Both the position numbers and the translations under genes were made by a program. This document shows positions 42,044 to 54,406 of a stretch of 64,000 nucleotides of DNA, piece after piece. The stretch covers positions 2,343,122 to 2,407,121 of the forward strand of contig OX388327.1 of assembly GCA_947579605.1 (NCBI GenBank). The letters run 5' to 3'. The notes beneath the pieces were generated by a model, which was not told the origin of the DNA, made no database searches, and saw nothing but the letters and a program-made list of their open reading frames with translations. The number at the start of each line of letters is the position of its first letter. The stretch's first letter is position 1. This DNA comes from Athripsodes cinereus (Eukaryota; Arthropoda; Insecta; Trichoptera; Leptoceridae).

Positions 42044-43042
42044 TTAATAATGGTGAGCACCAGCGGCGGCCTTGGCAGCGAAGTGAGCAGCCTTAGCGTG
42101 AGCTACTTCAGGGGTATCGATGACACGTCCATCATGTCCAAGTGGAGCAGCTCCATGAGCATAATGGGCAGCGTATCCGTAATAAGCTGGGGCAGCATAG
42201 GCACCATACACGGCGTGGGCACCATGGGAAGCTTGAGCCTTAGCGGCGAAGTGAGCAGCCTTGGCATGAGCAACTTCAGGGGTATCTACAACACGACCGT
42301 CTGGGCCAAGAGGGGCAGCTCCATGAGCGTAGTGAGATGCATAGTGTCCACCATAGACGGAGTGAGCTCCAGCAGCGGCTTTAGCGGCGAAATGGGCAGC
42401 CTTAGCGTGAGCGACTTCGGGGGTATCTACAACACGACCGTCTGGTCCCAATGGGGCAGCACCATGAGCGTAGTATCCGTGGGCAATTGGAGCAGAGTAA
42501 ACACCGGCGGAGTACACAGCTGGAGATGAGTAGACGGCTGGGGCATAAATGGCACCATGGGCTCCATGAGTGGCAGCGGCCTTAGCGGCGAAATGAGCGG
42601 CTTTAGCGTGGGCAACTTCAGCGGTGTCTACGACTTGACCGTCTGGACCCAAAGGAGCGGCACCATGGGCATAGTGGGAAGCATATCCGTAGATAGCTGG
42701 AGCAGCATAGGCTGCGACAGCATATCCATTATGGTTGTACTGGCTGTAATCTTGGCTTTCAGCAAGACCTTCTCCTTTGTATTGTCCATCATCGTATCCA
42801 TAAGCGGAATAAACTCCATGGTTGTACAGTCCATGATCTTGGCTTTCGACTAATCCTTCTCCGTGATATTGGCCATCATCGGCATATGAGGCATAGGCCA
42901 ATGGGTATCCATAGGCGTAGTGGTTGTTGTATTGGGCGTAGTCCTGGCTTTCCAGAAGTCCTTCACCTCTGTATTGTCCATCATCGTAATGGGCATATGG
43001 GTAGGCGGCGGCCACACCCAGGCACAGGAAAGCGGCGAATAA
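42044..43042 (-). CDS. Cuticle protein gene B, exon 2
   Basis: This is the duplicate of gene A. It has the same 333-codon exon (LFAAFLCLGVAAAYP at the start, AHHY at the end), three DGQY/GEG/ESQD repeats and four DTPEV/DTAEV motifs. With MNTF from 44317-44328 the protein has 336 residues. Only two differences from gene A were noticed in the protein: GLVESQD in place of GLIESQD, and DYSQYN in place of DYGQYN. The splice acceptor is intact. It is a functional-looking structural cuticle gene. Confidence 0.85.
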   Translation of the reverse strand, partial: LFAAFLCLGVAAAYPYAHYDDGQYRGEGLLESQDYAQYNNHYAYGYPLAYASYADDGQYHGEGLVESQDHGLYNHGVYSAYGYDDGQYKGEGLAESQDYSQYNHNGYAVAAYAAPAIYGYASHYAHGAAPLGPDGQVVDTAEVAHAKAAHFAAKAAATHGAHGAIYAPAVYSSPAVYSAGVYSAPIAHGYYAHGAAPLGPDGRVVDTPEVAHAKAAHFAAKAAAGAHSVYGGHYASHYAHGAAPLGPDGRVVDTPEVAHAKAAHFAAKAQASHGAHAVYGAYAAPAYYGYAAHYAHGAAPLGHDGRVIDTPEVAHAKAAHFAAKAAAGAHHY

Positions 43043-44316
43043 CTGTAAAATTTAAAAACTAAATTTTAAAAAAAAAATCCTTTTTAGATGCTGTGTCTAC
43101 AAGCTGAAGCTACGATACTTTAATTAGGAGAAATGTCATGTTAGTGTTAACACACAGATTTAATAAATTTAATTGACTAATTTATGTAAATGCATTCCTG
43201 TGTGAAATATTTTGTAACCAATGTACACTGAAGAATAACTACATAATATAAATCGGATGCTATCATGATTAAATATGATTTTTGTTGATGTGTTCCGCGA
43301 TTGAATCGATAGAGTCAAGTTAAAATTTTCAAAAAATGCAATAAAAGAAAAGTCAGTTTTAAATGACCGTTGTCTTGAAATTTACAAATTAAAAAATGTT
43401 TTACAATTTAAAAAAAAAAAACTTTATACACATAATTTTGGAAAAGAAATTAAAAAACAGATTGGATTAGTTGAAAAAAGTGTTTTGTATCATCAACAAA
43501 TGATTGAAAATGATTTTAAAAGATCTCGTGTTCGCCTAATCTATACAAAAACAAAATGTTTCAATGTATTTTTTTTTTCACTTATGGCATAGCACAAGGA
43601 TTATTTGTGCCAAAAACTGTCTCTAAATATTATTAAATCGTCAAAGAGAAGATATATAGTTATTAGAGGATAATAAATTTTGCTTTTATCTATTTGAGAA
43701 GGGACAAATGGATTGTATCGGATGTCATCATCAGTAATGATTCAATATTTAGGTGAAACTGGCAATCGTTGTGAAGAGCAACTAAGGAAATGTCATAGGC
43801 ATCCCTGATAGGGCACCCCAGGAAAACATAGTCAAGCGTGTTTCAATGTATCTAATTATGGAACAAGACTTCTTGTACACCAATAAAAAAAAAGCCTAGA
43901 TTATCACTATGTTGTTATTTTATTTTATCTAACCATGAATTTCTGCAATAATATAATAACTTATAATATTTTTTGCTACAAAAGGCAATATAATATAATG
44001 TGCATGAATTGCAAAATATTTATGTTAAGAATTTGACAACAAAAACATGTTAAATGACCGAGGCGAGAAATATGAAAAAAAACTATAGACAAACACTGAT
44101 TTATAAATTTTAACGGGATCGACTTTATAACATCGCACACTGGTTTAATAATTTTAACAAGGGAAAGAGTTAACTCATCAAAATTTATTACTAATAATAA
44201 AAAATTATGAAATTTAACATAAAAGCGTCACTAATTTTTATTGATTATCGAATTTGAAAAACTTTTCAAATAATGTTTAAAAAATTGAATAATTTTTAAA
44301 AATTAAATACACTTAC

Positions 44317-44328
44317 AAATGTGTTCAT
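44317..44328 (-). CDS. Cuticle gene B, exon 1 (MNTF)
   Basis: ATG AAC ACA TTT on the minus strand is followed by the GTAAGT donor (44316-44311). The intron 43043-44316 is the same as in gene A apart from small changes. Confidence 0.75.
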
Positions 44329-44394
44329 TTTTTAGTGTTTAGTTTAGAGCCTTTTCAAATGAAAACTGCTACTGATCCAATTGAGGCTTTGTCC

Positions 44395-44405
44395 TAATTT
44401 ATATA
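44395..44405 (-). promoter_or_regulatory. TATA box and initiator of gene B
   Basis: TATATAAATTA on the minus strand, with initiator ATCAGTAGC ahead and a start site at about 44373. The arrangement is the same as in gene A. Confidence 0.65.
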
Positions 44406-44980
44406 CCACTTGATCCACTTTTAATTATGTGTATAATAATATATAATAAATTTATTATATACTTGCAATCTTACCGCGTAAACATATAAGGTATTTGTTA
44501 TACAGGGCGTTTAATCTTTGAAGTATCTCCTTCCGCGAGTGAAAACAGAAAAAAATCGTCTAGAATAATCTATCAATATGGGGTCTACGATCTTTCGTTT
44601 CCTGAAGATAAAGGTGTATGATTTTTATTTTTTTTTGGAAAATTGTTATTTTTTTCTGTCAGTATTTCAAGTGGACACTTCTTATCCTAGTGGAAAACAT
44701 TAAACTTTTCATAATTTTTTTTGGTCATAGAATTGTAGGAATTTGTTTCAATTAATGGCACAAAATAGGTAATATTTAGTATTTATACTCAGTGTATTTT
44801 TTTTTTAGAAAAAACTAAAGAAATTATATAATACCTACCTTTAATAGCACACTCGAAAACTTATAGAATATAGTAGGAGATCTATTCTTTGCTGAAGACT
44901 TCACGGATGTCATGAAATTCACGTATGTTTACTCTGTTAAATCCTGAACGAATGACATGCAGACTCCATGTTGTTGTAAT

Positions 44981-45683
44981 ACTTACTTTACTTTACGTGT
45001 CCGGTCTTTTTTAAATCTTCCCACTCCAATAAGCGGCGACATTCATCGCCTTGTCGTTAGCTATGATAAGGTCTTCAGGACTACAGCCGTCCCCCATCAG
45101 TGGGCATATTAGTAGGTGGCTATCATCCTGAACTGCGCCACATTCACATTGTATGTCGTCCTCTGCAGATAGGTATCCCCATTTCTGAAGGTTTTTCTTG
45201 CACCTTGTGACACCAACCCTTAGTCTATTCAGGGTTTTCCACAAAGAGTATGGCATATGTTCGCCCACTCGGATACCTTCATGTGGGTCCATCCACAATG
45301 TCACTCCAGGGTCCCCTCTCCAGAGTTCTTCTCTTCGTTGTTGTGAGGACTCAACAGGAAGAGTGCTCTTAAGAAAGCTGTTTCTGGAGATCAGTCGGGA
45401 CACCACTGGCTGGTGGTGATAAAGAGGGTGCCTGTTGTCATGAGTTTGTTTATACCTTTCTGCATCTGCAGCTGTTCGTCGCCGAATATAGGGTGGGGCG
45501 GTTCCAATAATCGGGTATAGTTTTTCTATCGGTGTTGGTTTTAGGCATCCTGATGTAATCCGTGCCATCTCGTTGACTGCTACATCCACCTGTTTGGAGT
45601 GGGCAGACTTCTGCCATACCGGACACGCGTATTCCGCTGCAGACAAGCATAGCCCCTGTGCTGAAGCCCTCAGCACTGATGGA
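44981..45683 (-). mobile_element. 5'-truncated LINE with 11-bp target duplication
   Basis: Flanked by GTTGTTGTAAT at 44970-44980 and 45684-45694. The minus strand is open for about 221 codons (AAEYACPVWQKSAHSK, then SLWKTLNRLRVGVTR and CECGAVQDDSHLLICP), a reverse transcriptase C-terminus without the catalytic domain. The 3' tail is AAGTAAAGTAAG. It is missing from copy 1, and the open frame supports recent insertion. Confidence 0.85.
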
Positions 45684-46029
45684 GTTGTTGTAATAAATTG
45701 CCCAGTAATGTTAATGTTAAAGAAGTGAAAAGGTATCTTGTTGGAAAAGCTTTTTACAATATCAACAAATTGCTAAATGGGACTGTTCAGCTTATTATTG
45801 GCATTGATCAATTTATTTATTCATTATTATTTATTTTTCATACACACTGACAAGAAGTTGTTTTCGAATTTTTACACTCGAAAAAACTTAGATTCAATGA
45901 AATTTCATTATTTATTTCTTTCTTTACATAGTGATTTATGATTATTTTATCGTTTGCATAAGAACGTTTCACCATTGAAAGAATCAATGTTGACAAAACA
46001 AAATTTCTTTACTAAACTTGTCTAAGCTC

Positions 46030-46725
46030 AACTATTTCAGAACACCACCATACGGACATAATTATTACTTTTAGTGAAGACAGTATAGAAGAAGTAAAGA
46101 AATTTACATATCTGGGTAGCATTCTAACAAACACTAATAAAATGAGTGTAGAAATAACATCTATAATACAGAGTGGCATGAGAACAGCGGCGGCCTTGAA
46201 CAATATCTTAATAACCAAGTCCTTGTCCAGAAGAGTGAAACTTCAAATATACAATAGCCTTATCAAACCAGTGGTCATCTATGGTTCGTAATCCTGGTGT
46301 ATGACCCTAAAAGACCAACAAAGACTTCTGTCTTTTGAAAATAGGTTTCTAAGAAAAATATTGGGTCCACGACCGGGGATTGCAGAAGGAACCTGGAGGC
46401 TTAAAAGTAATGAAGAAATTCGCTCCACAACTAAACAACCTTTCATCACAAGTGAGATCAGATCCCGAAGATTGGCATGGATTGGCCACGTCGTTAGATC
46501 CGGAGAAGAAAGGGCGACTAAAGGTATTCTGCAGGGTATACCCGAGGGCAGAAGACCGCTAGGCAGACCATGACAAAGATTGTTGGATAACATCAACCGA
46601 GATCTAGAGGAGCTCAATGCTAAAGACGACTGGCAGTCCATTGCTCAGGATAGAAAGGCTTGGAGATCTATTGTTTCGGAGGCAGAGGTCCTACAAGGGC
46701 TGTTCGGCCATCGGAAATAAGTAAG
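46030..46725 (+). pseudogene. LINE reverse transcriptase C-terminal pseudogene
   Basis: The plus strand reads FTYLGSILTNTNK, then a QIYNSLIKPVVIYGS segment with a stop in place of the next residue, LLSFENRFLRKILGP, RRLAWIGHVVR, a second stop, and KAWRSIVSEAEVLQG. It is the same general type as the tail of the RTE-like element, but another family. At least two stop codons interrupt it. Confidence 0.7.
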
Positions 46726-47149
46726 TATAAAAACGTTTACAATTAATTGCCTGACAATTTCAAGTCTACCAAATTAATGGTTTACGGATGATGAGAAAGA
46801 ATTCAAAGAACAAAGAATATATTTTTCTGCGATTATTTTTCATTCCTCTACCGTCACATGAAAATTGATATGTTGTATAGCGAACACGCTGTATACATGT
46901 AATCATACCTGTATAATTATTATTCGAATCTCGATTATCATAATCAAATGTAATTTATTCATTTGTATAATACTTACTTGTTGTTGTGGTGCTGCTGTTG
47001 ATAGGAAAATAGTTTTAGATAATAATTATAAATAATATCAGAAAATTTTATGTTCAATGACCAAGATAAAGTCTACAGCAAATTTTTTTTTTTTAAATAT
47101 AAAATAATATAAAAAAACAATGCTGACTTTCACATGATTAATTTATTAA

Positions 47150-47617
47150 CATATTGACTGCGGATGACGCGTCATAATAAGTTTTCATACAGTGCTGATG
47201 ACGCTAATCCGCGTCATGGTATTAAATTTTTTATTTAGGTTCAATTTTCTCAGACACTCTGTGAAATGTACGAATAACTACTAACTAATAAAACGTCGTT
47301 GCATATTCAAAAAGGAACATGTGAATTCATAAATTTTTTGACATTTCCAGAATAAACTGCTTATAATGACATCATAACCATTTTATAACGTGCTTCTTAG
47401 TATCAAATATTAAAATTCAATGCTTGAAGAATAATATCACATGCCAATAAAAAGCCCAAACTACAATTTTAATGCCTTAATGAACAGTTTAAAAAGAGTA
47501 TGCCCAAATAAAAATGTGTGCACATGTCTCTTTTTGAATATGCAACGACGAAAAATAAATAATAATAATTTTCAGCACCTCGTAAATAACTAGGTATTTA
47601 TTTACGCAGTCAATGTG
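47150..47617. mobile_element. piggyBac-like MITE, 468 bp
   Basis: TTAA flanks both ends (47146-47149 and 47618-47621). The terminal repeats CATATTGACTGCG and CACATTGACTGCG differ by one base. A TTAA target is characteristic of the piggyBac superfamily. The left end carries repeated GCGTCAT blocks. There is no transposase. Confidence 0.8.
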
Positions 47618-47694
47618 TTAATATTTATTTATTAATTTTTTATAACAGTTTTTTAAAAGATTATTAGAAGCTTTTTTGACATTATGATTATTTC

Positions 47695-47870
47695 AAAAAT
47701 GTCACCCTGCACTGAGATCATAGCAGCTTTTGAAAATGAAAACAAAACAAATCCAAAAAAAATGTCACCCTGCACTGAGATCATAGCAGCTTTTGAAAAT
47801 GAAAATATAATGAAAACAAAACAAATCCAAAAAAAAACAGCGCGACAGAGAAAAAAACCAAAAAAAATCC
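47695..47870. repeat. Tandem duplication of a 60-70-bp dispersed repeat
   Basis: Two units share AAAATGTCACCCTGCACTGA, then ATCATAGCAGCTTTTGAAAA. Inverted relatives are at 18755-18810, 19115-19165, 40850-40900 and 41505-41550 (CTGTTATGGTCTCAGTGCAG). The family is unknown. Confidence 0.6.
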
Positions 47871-49426
47871 CCACTTAAAAGAATCAACAGAATCAAAGGA
47901 GAGTCTTTATCCTGGCGATATTACCTATGTTAAAAATATCGACATGAACATTCAAATCATCAAAATAATATTGTTATAGTTTTGCCTACAGGAGAAAATT
48001 AGAATTTGGAATATGAATACTAAATATAAGTGATTATTACTGAAGATAGAAGTGTGTCCGAAAAGCTTCGAATATTAATAAATCAATCGAGTGAAAGTAA
48101 ACAGTATTTTTTTACATATATCTTATAACCTAAATTAAAATAAACTTTAATAGTGTTCCCTCTCCCAAATGTTAAAATTGAGAGCTAGGACCAGTGATAT
48201 GTTATACCTAGATTTGCAATATGAATCTCAAACATGTACCATCAATAAAATTTCCTTGCGGTCCTTGGTGCCGCAAATTTAGTTTGAAAAAAAGCGACAC
48301 ACATATAAATTGTTTCTAGATAACAAGAGATAGACAATATGAGAATGGGGATTATTACAGACGACAAAGGCCGGTAGATAGAGATGAATATATACAAAAG
48401 AAAAGAGATGAATATAATTATATTACTCAGGTATTGTACCTCGACGGGTGGGTACACATTTTTAGAGAATATTTGTATGACATTGCGAATCTAGTTGTAA
48501 CATATCACTGGCTAGGACAAAGGTGTAGCTCAGCGAGGGCAAATGATCCAGAGATATAAAATGGAAACAATGATGTACCTCAGGGAGGCCAGAAATGACA
48601 CAACAATAAAAAATATAATAAAAATTTGGAAGTATGGCAAATATGGTGAATGAGCACTGGAATGGCCAGCAGCCCTCTTCTCTAGAAACAAGATTGTATT
48701 TAATTTAAATGTATTTCTGTGTAAATTGCTTGCTATCAATGTATAGTTACGAATAAATGAATAAAAACAGTCAGGGGTTGGATGAGATATATTTTCATGA
48801 GCGAGTAAAACAGTCAAACTATGCTAGTAAAGGTGTTGATTCAAATAATTACTGTTCAATCCTTAATGATTATTAATCTTACTCTAACTAAATATAGGAG
48901 ATACGGTATATTATTATTAAAGTAATTACAACATATTAGATCAGAGAGTAACAGACAGGTACACTAGGCATACACACGTTTGATTATATCCTCATTCATA
49001 GATACTTGCATAAATTAATATGCTCGAATTATGCCATAGAAACATGAACACATCCATACTTCGACTGGGCAGCACGCAAGATACACAAGAAGTTGATTCG
49101 ATCCCAGGATCACGAATCTCGGGATCCCGAGATCCCAGTCGTATTTTAGTCCCGAAATTTTCGGGATTTAATTTATCGAATTCCAGTAAATATAATTTTA
49201 AAATAAGTCAGGATTTGGGACTCATTCGCATTATTAATGAATCACTAACAGCTGTAACTTATGTTCGTATTTTAAAAAAGCATTTTTCGGACAGAGTTCG
49301 ATATCTCAATAGATGCCGATATTATGGCAATAGTGACTGATGATCCAAATGCTATGCTGAAGGTTGGAAAACTTGTAAATGCAGAGCACCAAGTTTGTTT
49401 TTTATTCGGTTCTCACTTAGCCGTTT

Positions 49427-50035
49427 GTGATTTATTGTATAGAAACTCGTGAAAGACTGTACGGGAGAATTTTGCTTGCGAGAGTGCGAAAGACTACTGA
49501 GAGTAAGGTATGGGATGCGCAAGGAGCTTTTTTGAATGGTATAGGGTGTACCAATCGAACCTTCTCCCTAAGTATGGTCGTCAAAAAGTTCATGGGTAAA
49601 CACCAGAAGCTTTTATGCGCGTTCATCGACTTAGAGAAGGCGTATGACCGTGTGGACCGATAAAGATTGTGGCGCGTGCTGTCGGAGTATGGAGTGAGCA
49701 CACAGGTGATACGCGCAATCTCTTCACTCTAAGAGGGGAGTTCCGCTTGTGTGAGGGTAAACAATACCCTCTCGGAGTGATTTACCCTCACTAAAGGAGA
49801 GGATGTTTTTGTCTGAAAGAGGAGGTGTGAGGAAGCGCGGACGGCCAAGAACCACGTGGCTTGAGCACGATCAAATCATAAAGGATGGCCGCGTGTTGAG
49901 TAAGAGATATCGGCGAACATGCGTGAGAAACTTGATGAATGTGGAGGATGCGAAAGAAGTTTGTAAGGATAGATCTATATAGCGTTCCTTTCTCTCTGCT
50001 TACCCCTCCTGGGACACGGCCTTAGGGTATAGATA
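49427..50035 (+). pseudogene. Internally deleted LINE L1a relic
   Basis: A reverse transcriptase piece (HQKLLCAFIDLEKAYDRVDR and a stop, then LSEYGVSTQ) is joined after a deletion to the C-terminal end (RGRPRTTWLEHDQ, NVEDAKEVCKDRS) and an ATAGAT tail. It gives the sense orientation of the 3' ends seen at 75-400 and elsewhere. Confidence 0.65.
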
Positions 50036-50589
50036 GATAGATATAGAAATAAAAAAAATAATTTAAAACTTAAAGACATTACCAAAAGATGAATAAAGAA
50101 CTTATTTTTACATGGTGTACTGACTTTTTTACCGTTTTCAATACAATCCCGGGACTATCTCGGGGTTAACTGTAGATAATGAATCAATGTCACAAAGGAA
50201 TACCTAAAGAAGGAAGTAAAGGGAAAACCATCTGAGATGTAGGTAAAATTATATAACTGGTATATTATTTTGTAAAACTTAATATGTAATTTAGAGTTTT
50301 ATCTATCAATAATTTTATTATATGACCTAGGTGTCCTTTTCAATCTTAACTGTTGCGTTCAATCGCTTGTATGTCTTCGGCTGTACATATTATATGCGTC
50401 ATATAATTTGCTAAATGATAGAATGATATTCGTTATTAAATGTAAATCATGTATATAATTTGAAATATCTTAGTGTATTGGCATACTGTTATCATTACAG
50501 GCCGCTCGTAAAAAAATGTATGGTTGGAAAGTGACAGTGCAGTTGATTCATATTATTACGTAGGATTTATGATATCATAATATTATATC

Positions 50590-51210
50590 GACTGTCCAAA
50601 TCCATAGCTCAACAAGTAGAAATATCTTATATTCGATATCTTATATTATTATGGTATGTTTTGAAAACACAACAGAAAGTGAAATATAGGTAGGTACTAT
50701 AATTATTATAATCGCACTGTTAAAGATATACTTTGTCTTTATTCTGTTCTATAGTTAAACAATTTGAAATTTTAATTTGGGTAATTGAAAATACGTACAA
50801 TATTTTATTTTCCATACCTAAATATTTAATACATTCTATAACCTTTCTAATCATCCGTAGACCATTGGTTTAACCCTTGAAATGGTCAAGCACTTATTTT
50901 AAATTTTTCACAAACAAATTATTATAAATTATTATAAATCACTTTCATTGTATCGAAATACTTTTGAGTGTTATAAAATTGGTCAATGCCGAATAAGGTG
51001 AAGATAGCCATTTAGAAGGTTCCACAACTTGTAAAAGACTTTCCCATCAAGATACCTTTTCTCTTCTCTCTGATACTCTACATAATCGAGTGCCTTAATA
51101 TTATTGGGAACCATGTATTTTTTATAGTTATTCGTTCGGGGATATAATTGAAAGAGGAGCGTTCATTGTGTGTAATTGTGCAATACCTATAATGAGTTGA
51201 AAAATTTGAA
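50590..51210 (+). repeat. Dispersed duplicate of 56260-56760
   Basis: Shared blocks in the same order are CTCAACAAGTAGAAAT, AAAACACAACAGAAA, TAATCGCACTGTTAAAGA, a Phe/Leu-rich AT stretch, and GTATTTTTTATAGTTATTCG. In the other copy the first part is itself doubled (56270 and 56430). No coding content is recognised. Confidence 0.55.
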
Positions 51211-51459
51211 ATTTTCGACTTGTTGCGTTATTGAACTAGACTGTCTAATAATTAATTACAAAAATGGACTTGCTGTGTAGCTGGTAGAAACGAGAATTGA
51301 CGTAACTAAAAATTATAAATTTTAAATATTATACATCAAGGATCACATGCTACCTCATTATTATTATTTGGATGATTTGTAAAGCGCCGTTTTGTGAAAA
51401 AAAAAATCCACCTCATGTAGGTATTGCAAAAAAAAAGAAATTTCAGAGTAAATTTCACG

Positions 51460-51697
51460 GTCGGTATGTCGCGGAGGTAACGCTCTAGCCTTTGAGTCAC
51501 GAGGTCCCAGGCTCAATTCCCAGCCAAGGCAAAATGAAGAATTATATTTTTTTAAATTGTTCTAGGTCTGGGTGTTACACGTGTATGTATTTAGTGTATT
51601 GTATATATGTGTATGGTCGCGTTAGTAGTCATAATACAAAATTTATATCTTAGTTTGGGACAAGCTCGATTTATGTGAATTGTATAAGTATACATCG
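51460..51697 (+). mobile_element. tRNA-derived SINE, family S2
   Basis: The head has GCGGAGGTAACGCTCTAGCC (A-box region), then CACGAGGTCCCAGGCTCAAT, a B-box-like site. The body is AT-rich and ends around TTTGGGACAAGCTCGATTTA. 3' fragments of the family are at 4705-4790, 8185-8340, 12775-12880 and 34120-34212. Confidence 0.65.
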
Positions 51698-52394
51698 ATG
51701 GTTTAAAGCACAGAAGACACATGTTGTATAATGTTTTGTGTTAAATAATATAACACAGGTTTTATTTAAATATTACATTAAATAATACCTAAAAAATATT
51801 TCTCTCAGGTGATCGTCAACGTCGGGGGGATCCGACAAGACAGATAAAAAAGAAGAAGATTAAAGAATAAAGGCTCTATGAAAACTAGTAAAAAATAGGC
51901 ATCTAACTCTTTCCTGTTAATTTTGGAATGTCCTGTAAGAAGCAGATGCTTGTAAAACATCACGTTTAAGATATTTAACATCTTCAATTCAGCGATGAAG
52001 TATGCCACCCACTATGAATGCAAGAAGAAGACAACTTATATGTTTGATACATGAAGTTAATCCGCTGACTACACCCCTCTTGTCAGAAATGACGTAAAGG
52101 TATGAATGAATAAAATAGGAAATTAAACGGTACTCACTACCTATTGATAAAAAAATATATTATTTTAAATTAGTATTATAATGGTGTGACAACGTAAAAA
52201 GCAATAACCGTCGACTTGTTTACCTTCAGTTGCATGTATGACATGCTCTGACCTTGTAACAAAAGGGCGTTACCACCAATCAAATATCATTATTATTATT
52301 TTAAATAATATGTAGGTATTTTCATAGGTAATAATATTTTACTGATTATTAACTAGCTTTTAACCCGGTGTCTTTTTCTTTGTCGAATAGCTTA

Positions 52395-53330
52395 CATGTT
52401 TATTAATGTGGCTGTTCTGCTAGCTACCCCATCAGTGGGGTATGTCGTGATGGTATAGAAATAGAGATAGCAATATTTAGTCTACAATTCAATTCCGGGT
52501 TAGTTGGAAGACATCGCATTTTAGCGATAAACTCGCCCTCTGTACATTGAATTGTATAACTTATATTTTCTATTATAAATGTTTTTATTTGTATTATTGT
52601 AAACAATGTATAGTGAAGAAATAAATAAATAAATAAATAATTCAACGTTAAAGCATGCCATCCATCCATCTTATTTTTTATGGACACGGATACAACAATC
52701 TGCATGTTTACTTAGGTGACAAGACGAACACTATGCAGAGTATATTGTTTTATCTCTATCTTGCCTAACTGCTATGTCTATAGAGTATAATATTGTAAAC
52801 ATACAAACATATTCACAAACAGACAAAAATATTTAAATGGATTTATGAATTATACATTCTTATTAAAATATAATTTTATATTAAATGGACAACTATTCAA
52901 TAACTTGCTTCCCATTTCGAATGTCACACGATCTATATTTACTCAATTACGTATATTAGTGAAAGTTAAAAATAAAATATTCAAAACTTCACCTTTCATA
53001 TTATTTCACTCACATTTGTCTAAAAGCTGTCATCGCTGAAATTAAGATGTAAAATATTTTTTTTTTTCAAAATTAAAATATTTTACAGGCCTTTTACTGG
53101 ACACTCGAAAACTTACGCTAAAAAGTGGAGTACCGATTCTTTGCTGCGTGCTCCACGATTACCATTTTTGTAAAATATTCCTAACAATACCTTTGGGTTA
53201 GTTGGAAGAGATCGCGCCTTTGCGATAAACTCGTCCTCTGTATATTGACTGTATTTAATTTGAACGTATACCTTCTATGAAGTTGTTTGTAATCAATGTA
53301 CAGTAAAGAATAAATAAATAAATAAAATAT
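52395..53330. repeat. Mosaic of Rep-A and Rep-B fragments
   Basis: Rep-A pieces at 52395-52450 and 52640-52720 (minus) enclose Rep-B at 52495-52640. A CACTCGAAAACTTA block is at 53100 and a second Rep-B at 53205-53325. No gene is seen. Confidence 0.5.
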
Positions 53331-53653
53331 TTTAAACCTGGCAACGGGCTTAGAAATTATAAGTGCAAATGAAAAACTAAAAATAAAACCTAATAAAATG
53401 TTCTTTTTAGATATTTTCTAATTGTATTTGTATATTGTATGTTTGTTTTGCGCCCACAACACAGCCATGAGGCTAGAGTGGCTAATCTACAAATAGTGTT
53501 TTTATATATATGTAGGTACTTATGTAAATGAAAAAAATGTACCTACTTGTGAAAATATTTTTAAATAAATAAAAAAAATAAAATATTATCAAATAAAATG
53601 AATATTTATTATTATTATTGTTTATGTTCGGGTGCTGATCTATAGTATAGATC

Positions 53654-53688
53654 CCGATGATGCGAACTCAGAGTCCGCGAAACCGGTC
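53654..53688 (+). ncRNA. Degenerate hammerhead-like motif
   Basis: CCGATGA (consensus CTGATGA with one change), a stem II-like TGCGAACTCAGAGTCCGC with one mismatch, GAAA, the self-complementary CCGG (stem III) and TC at the expected cleavage position. Stem I pairing is weak. A relic of a hammerhead-bearing retroelement is the best reading. Confidence 0.4.
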
Positions 53689-54116
53689 GAGCGTTAGTCA
53701 TACTCAATAACAATAATAATACAATAATAATACAATAATAATACGCATTCAATTTATTTGATAATTTAAAATGAAGTGTTACAAAGTTAATGCCGATACA
53801 ATCAACGAAAAAAACTAATATGTTATAGACATTTATTAAACAATATTGGTCTGAAAACAAGCACCAGTAGGCCATTTTGTTCAGGGCGTCTTTTAACCTG
53901 TGGTATGGTCCTTCGGGTCATCCACTCCTCTTTCATGATTGGATGGCGTTGGGATGGTGCCACCTCCATCCACAAAGGATAATGATATCGAATCTAAGTG
54001 GTGTTAATGGAGTCATAATATCAGAATATTCAGATATTGACGAAGTTCGTTTATGTTTCATCGATCTTATTTTTACAATTAACCATTGTATGAGGTCACA
54101 TATGTAAATTGAACAC

Positions 54117-54177
54117 ATGAAACTACAATTTATAAGGCTTAGAAAAGACAACGTCACCTCATTTGGTAGTGCCCCGG
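54117..54177 (-). mobile_element. Truncated SINE S3, inverted relative to 54407-54530
   Basis: The inverse of the body of the SINE at 54407-54530: the GGTGACGTTGTCTTT and GCCTTATA blocks and the last bases of the tRNA-like head. Confidence 0.7.
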
Positions 54178-54406
54178 CTAATTGCAATGATACAGAACCA
54201 AAAAAATATATTTTATAAATACAGATAGATGTCGCTAGGAATAATACCTATAAGAAGGTTGTTAACAATATATACAATTCTATCTACCTACACTTGAAAG
54301 TATCCAGCATGCGGTACCCATACTAGGTATCCCAGAACAATACCTACCTACACATGAAGCTGTCATTGAGGTTTATAAGAGAGAATATCGAAGCCTCTGG
54401 TAAGTC

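Larger units (their letters stand above)
33075..45835 (+). repeat. Segmental duplication, copy 2
   Basis: Collinear with 12163-23290. Insertions found only here are a hAT-like MITE (33192-33640), an unclassified insertion (about 38485-39170), a SINE (39259-39442), a LINE tail (40229-40380), a TIR element (41047-41303) and a LINE fragment (44981-45683). A block of about 280 bases present at 22440-22720 is missing here. Confidence 0.9.
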
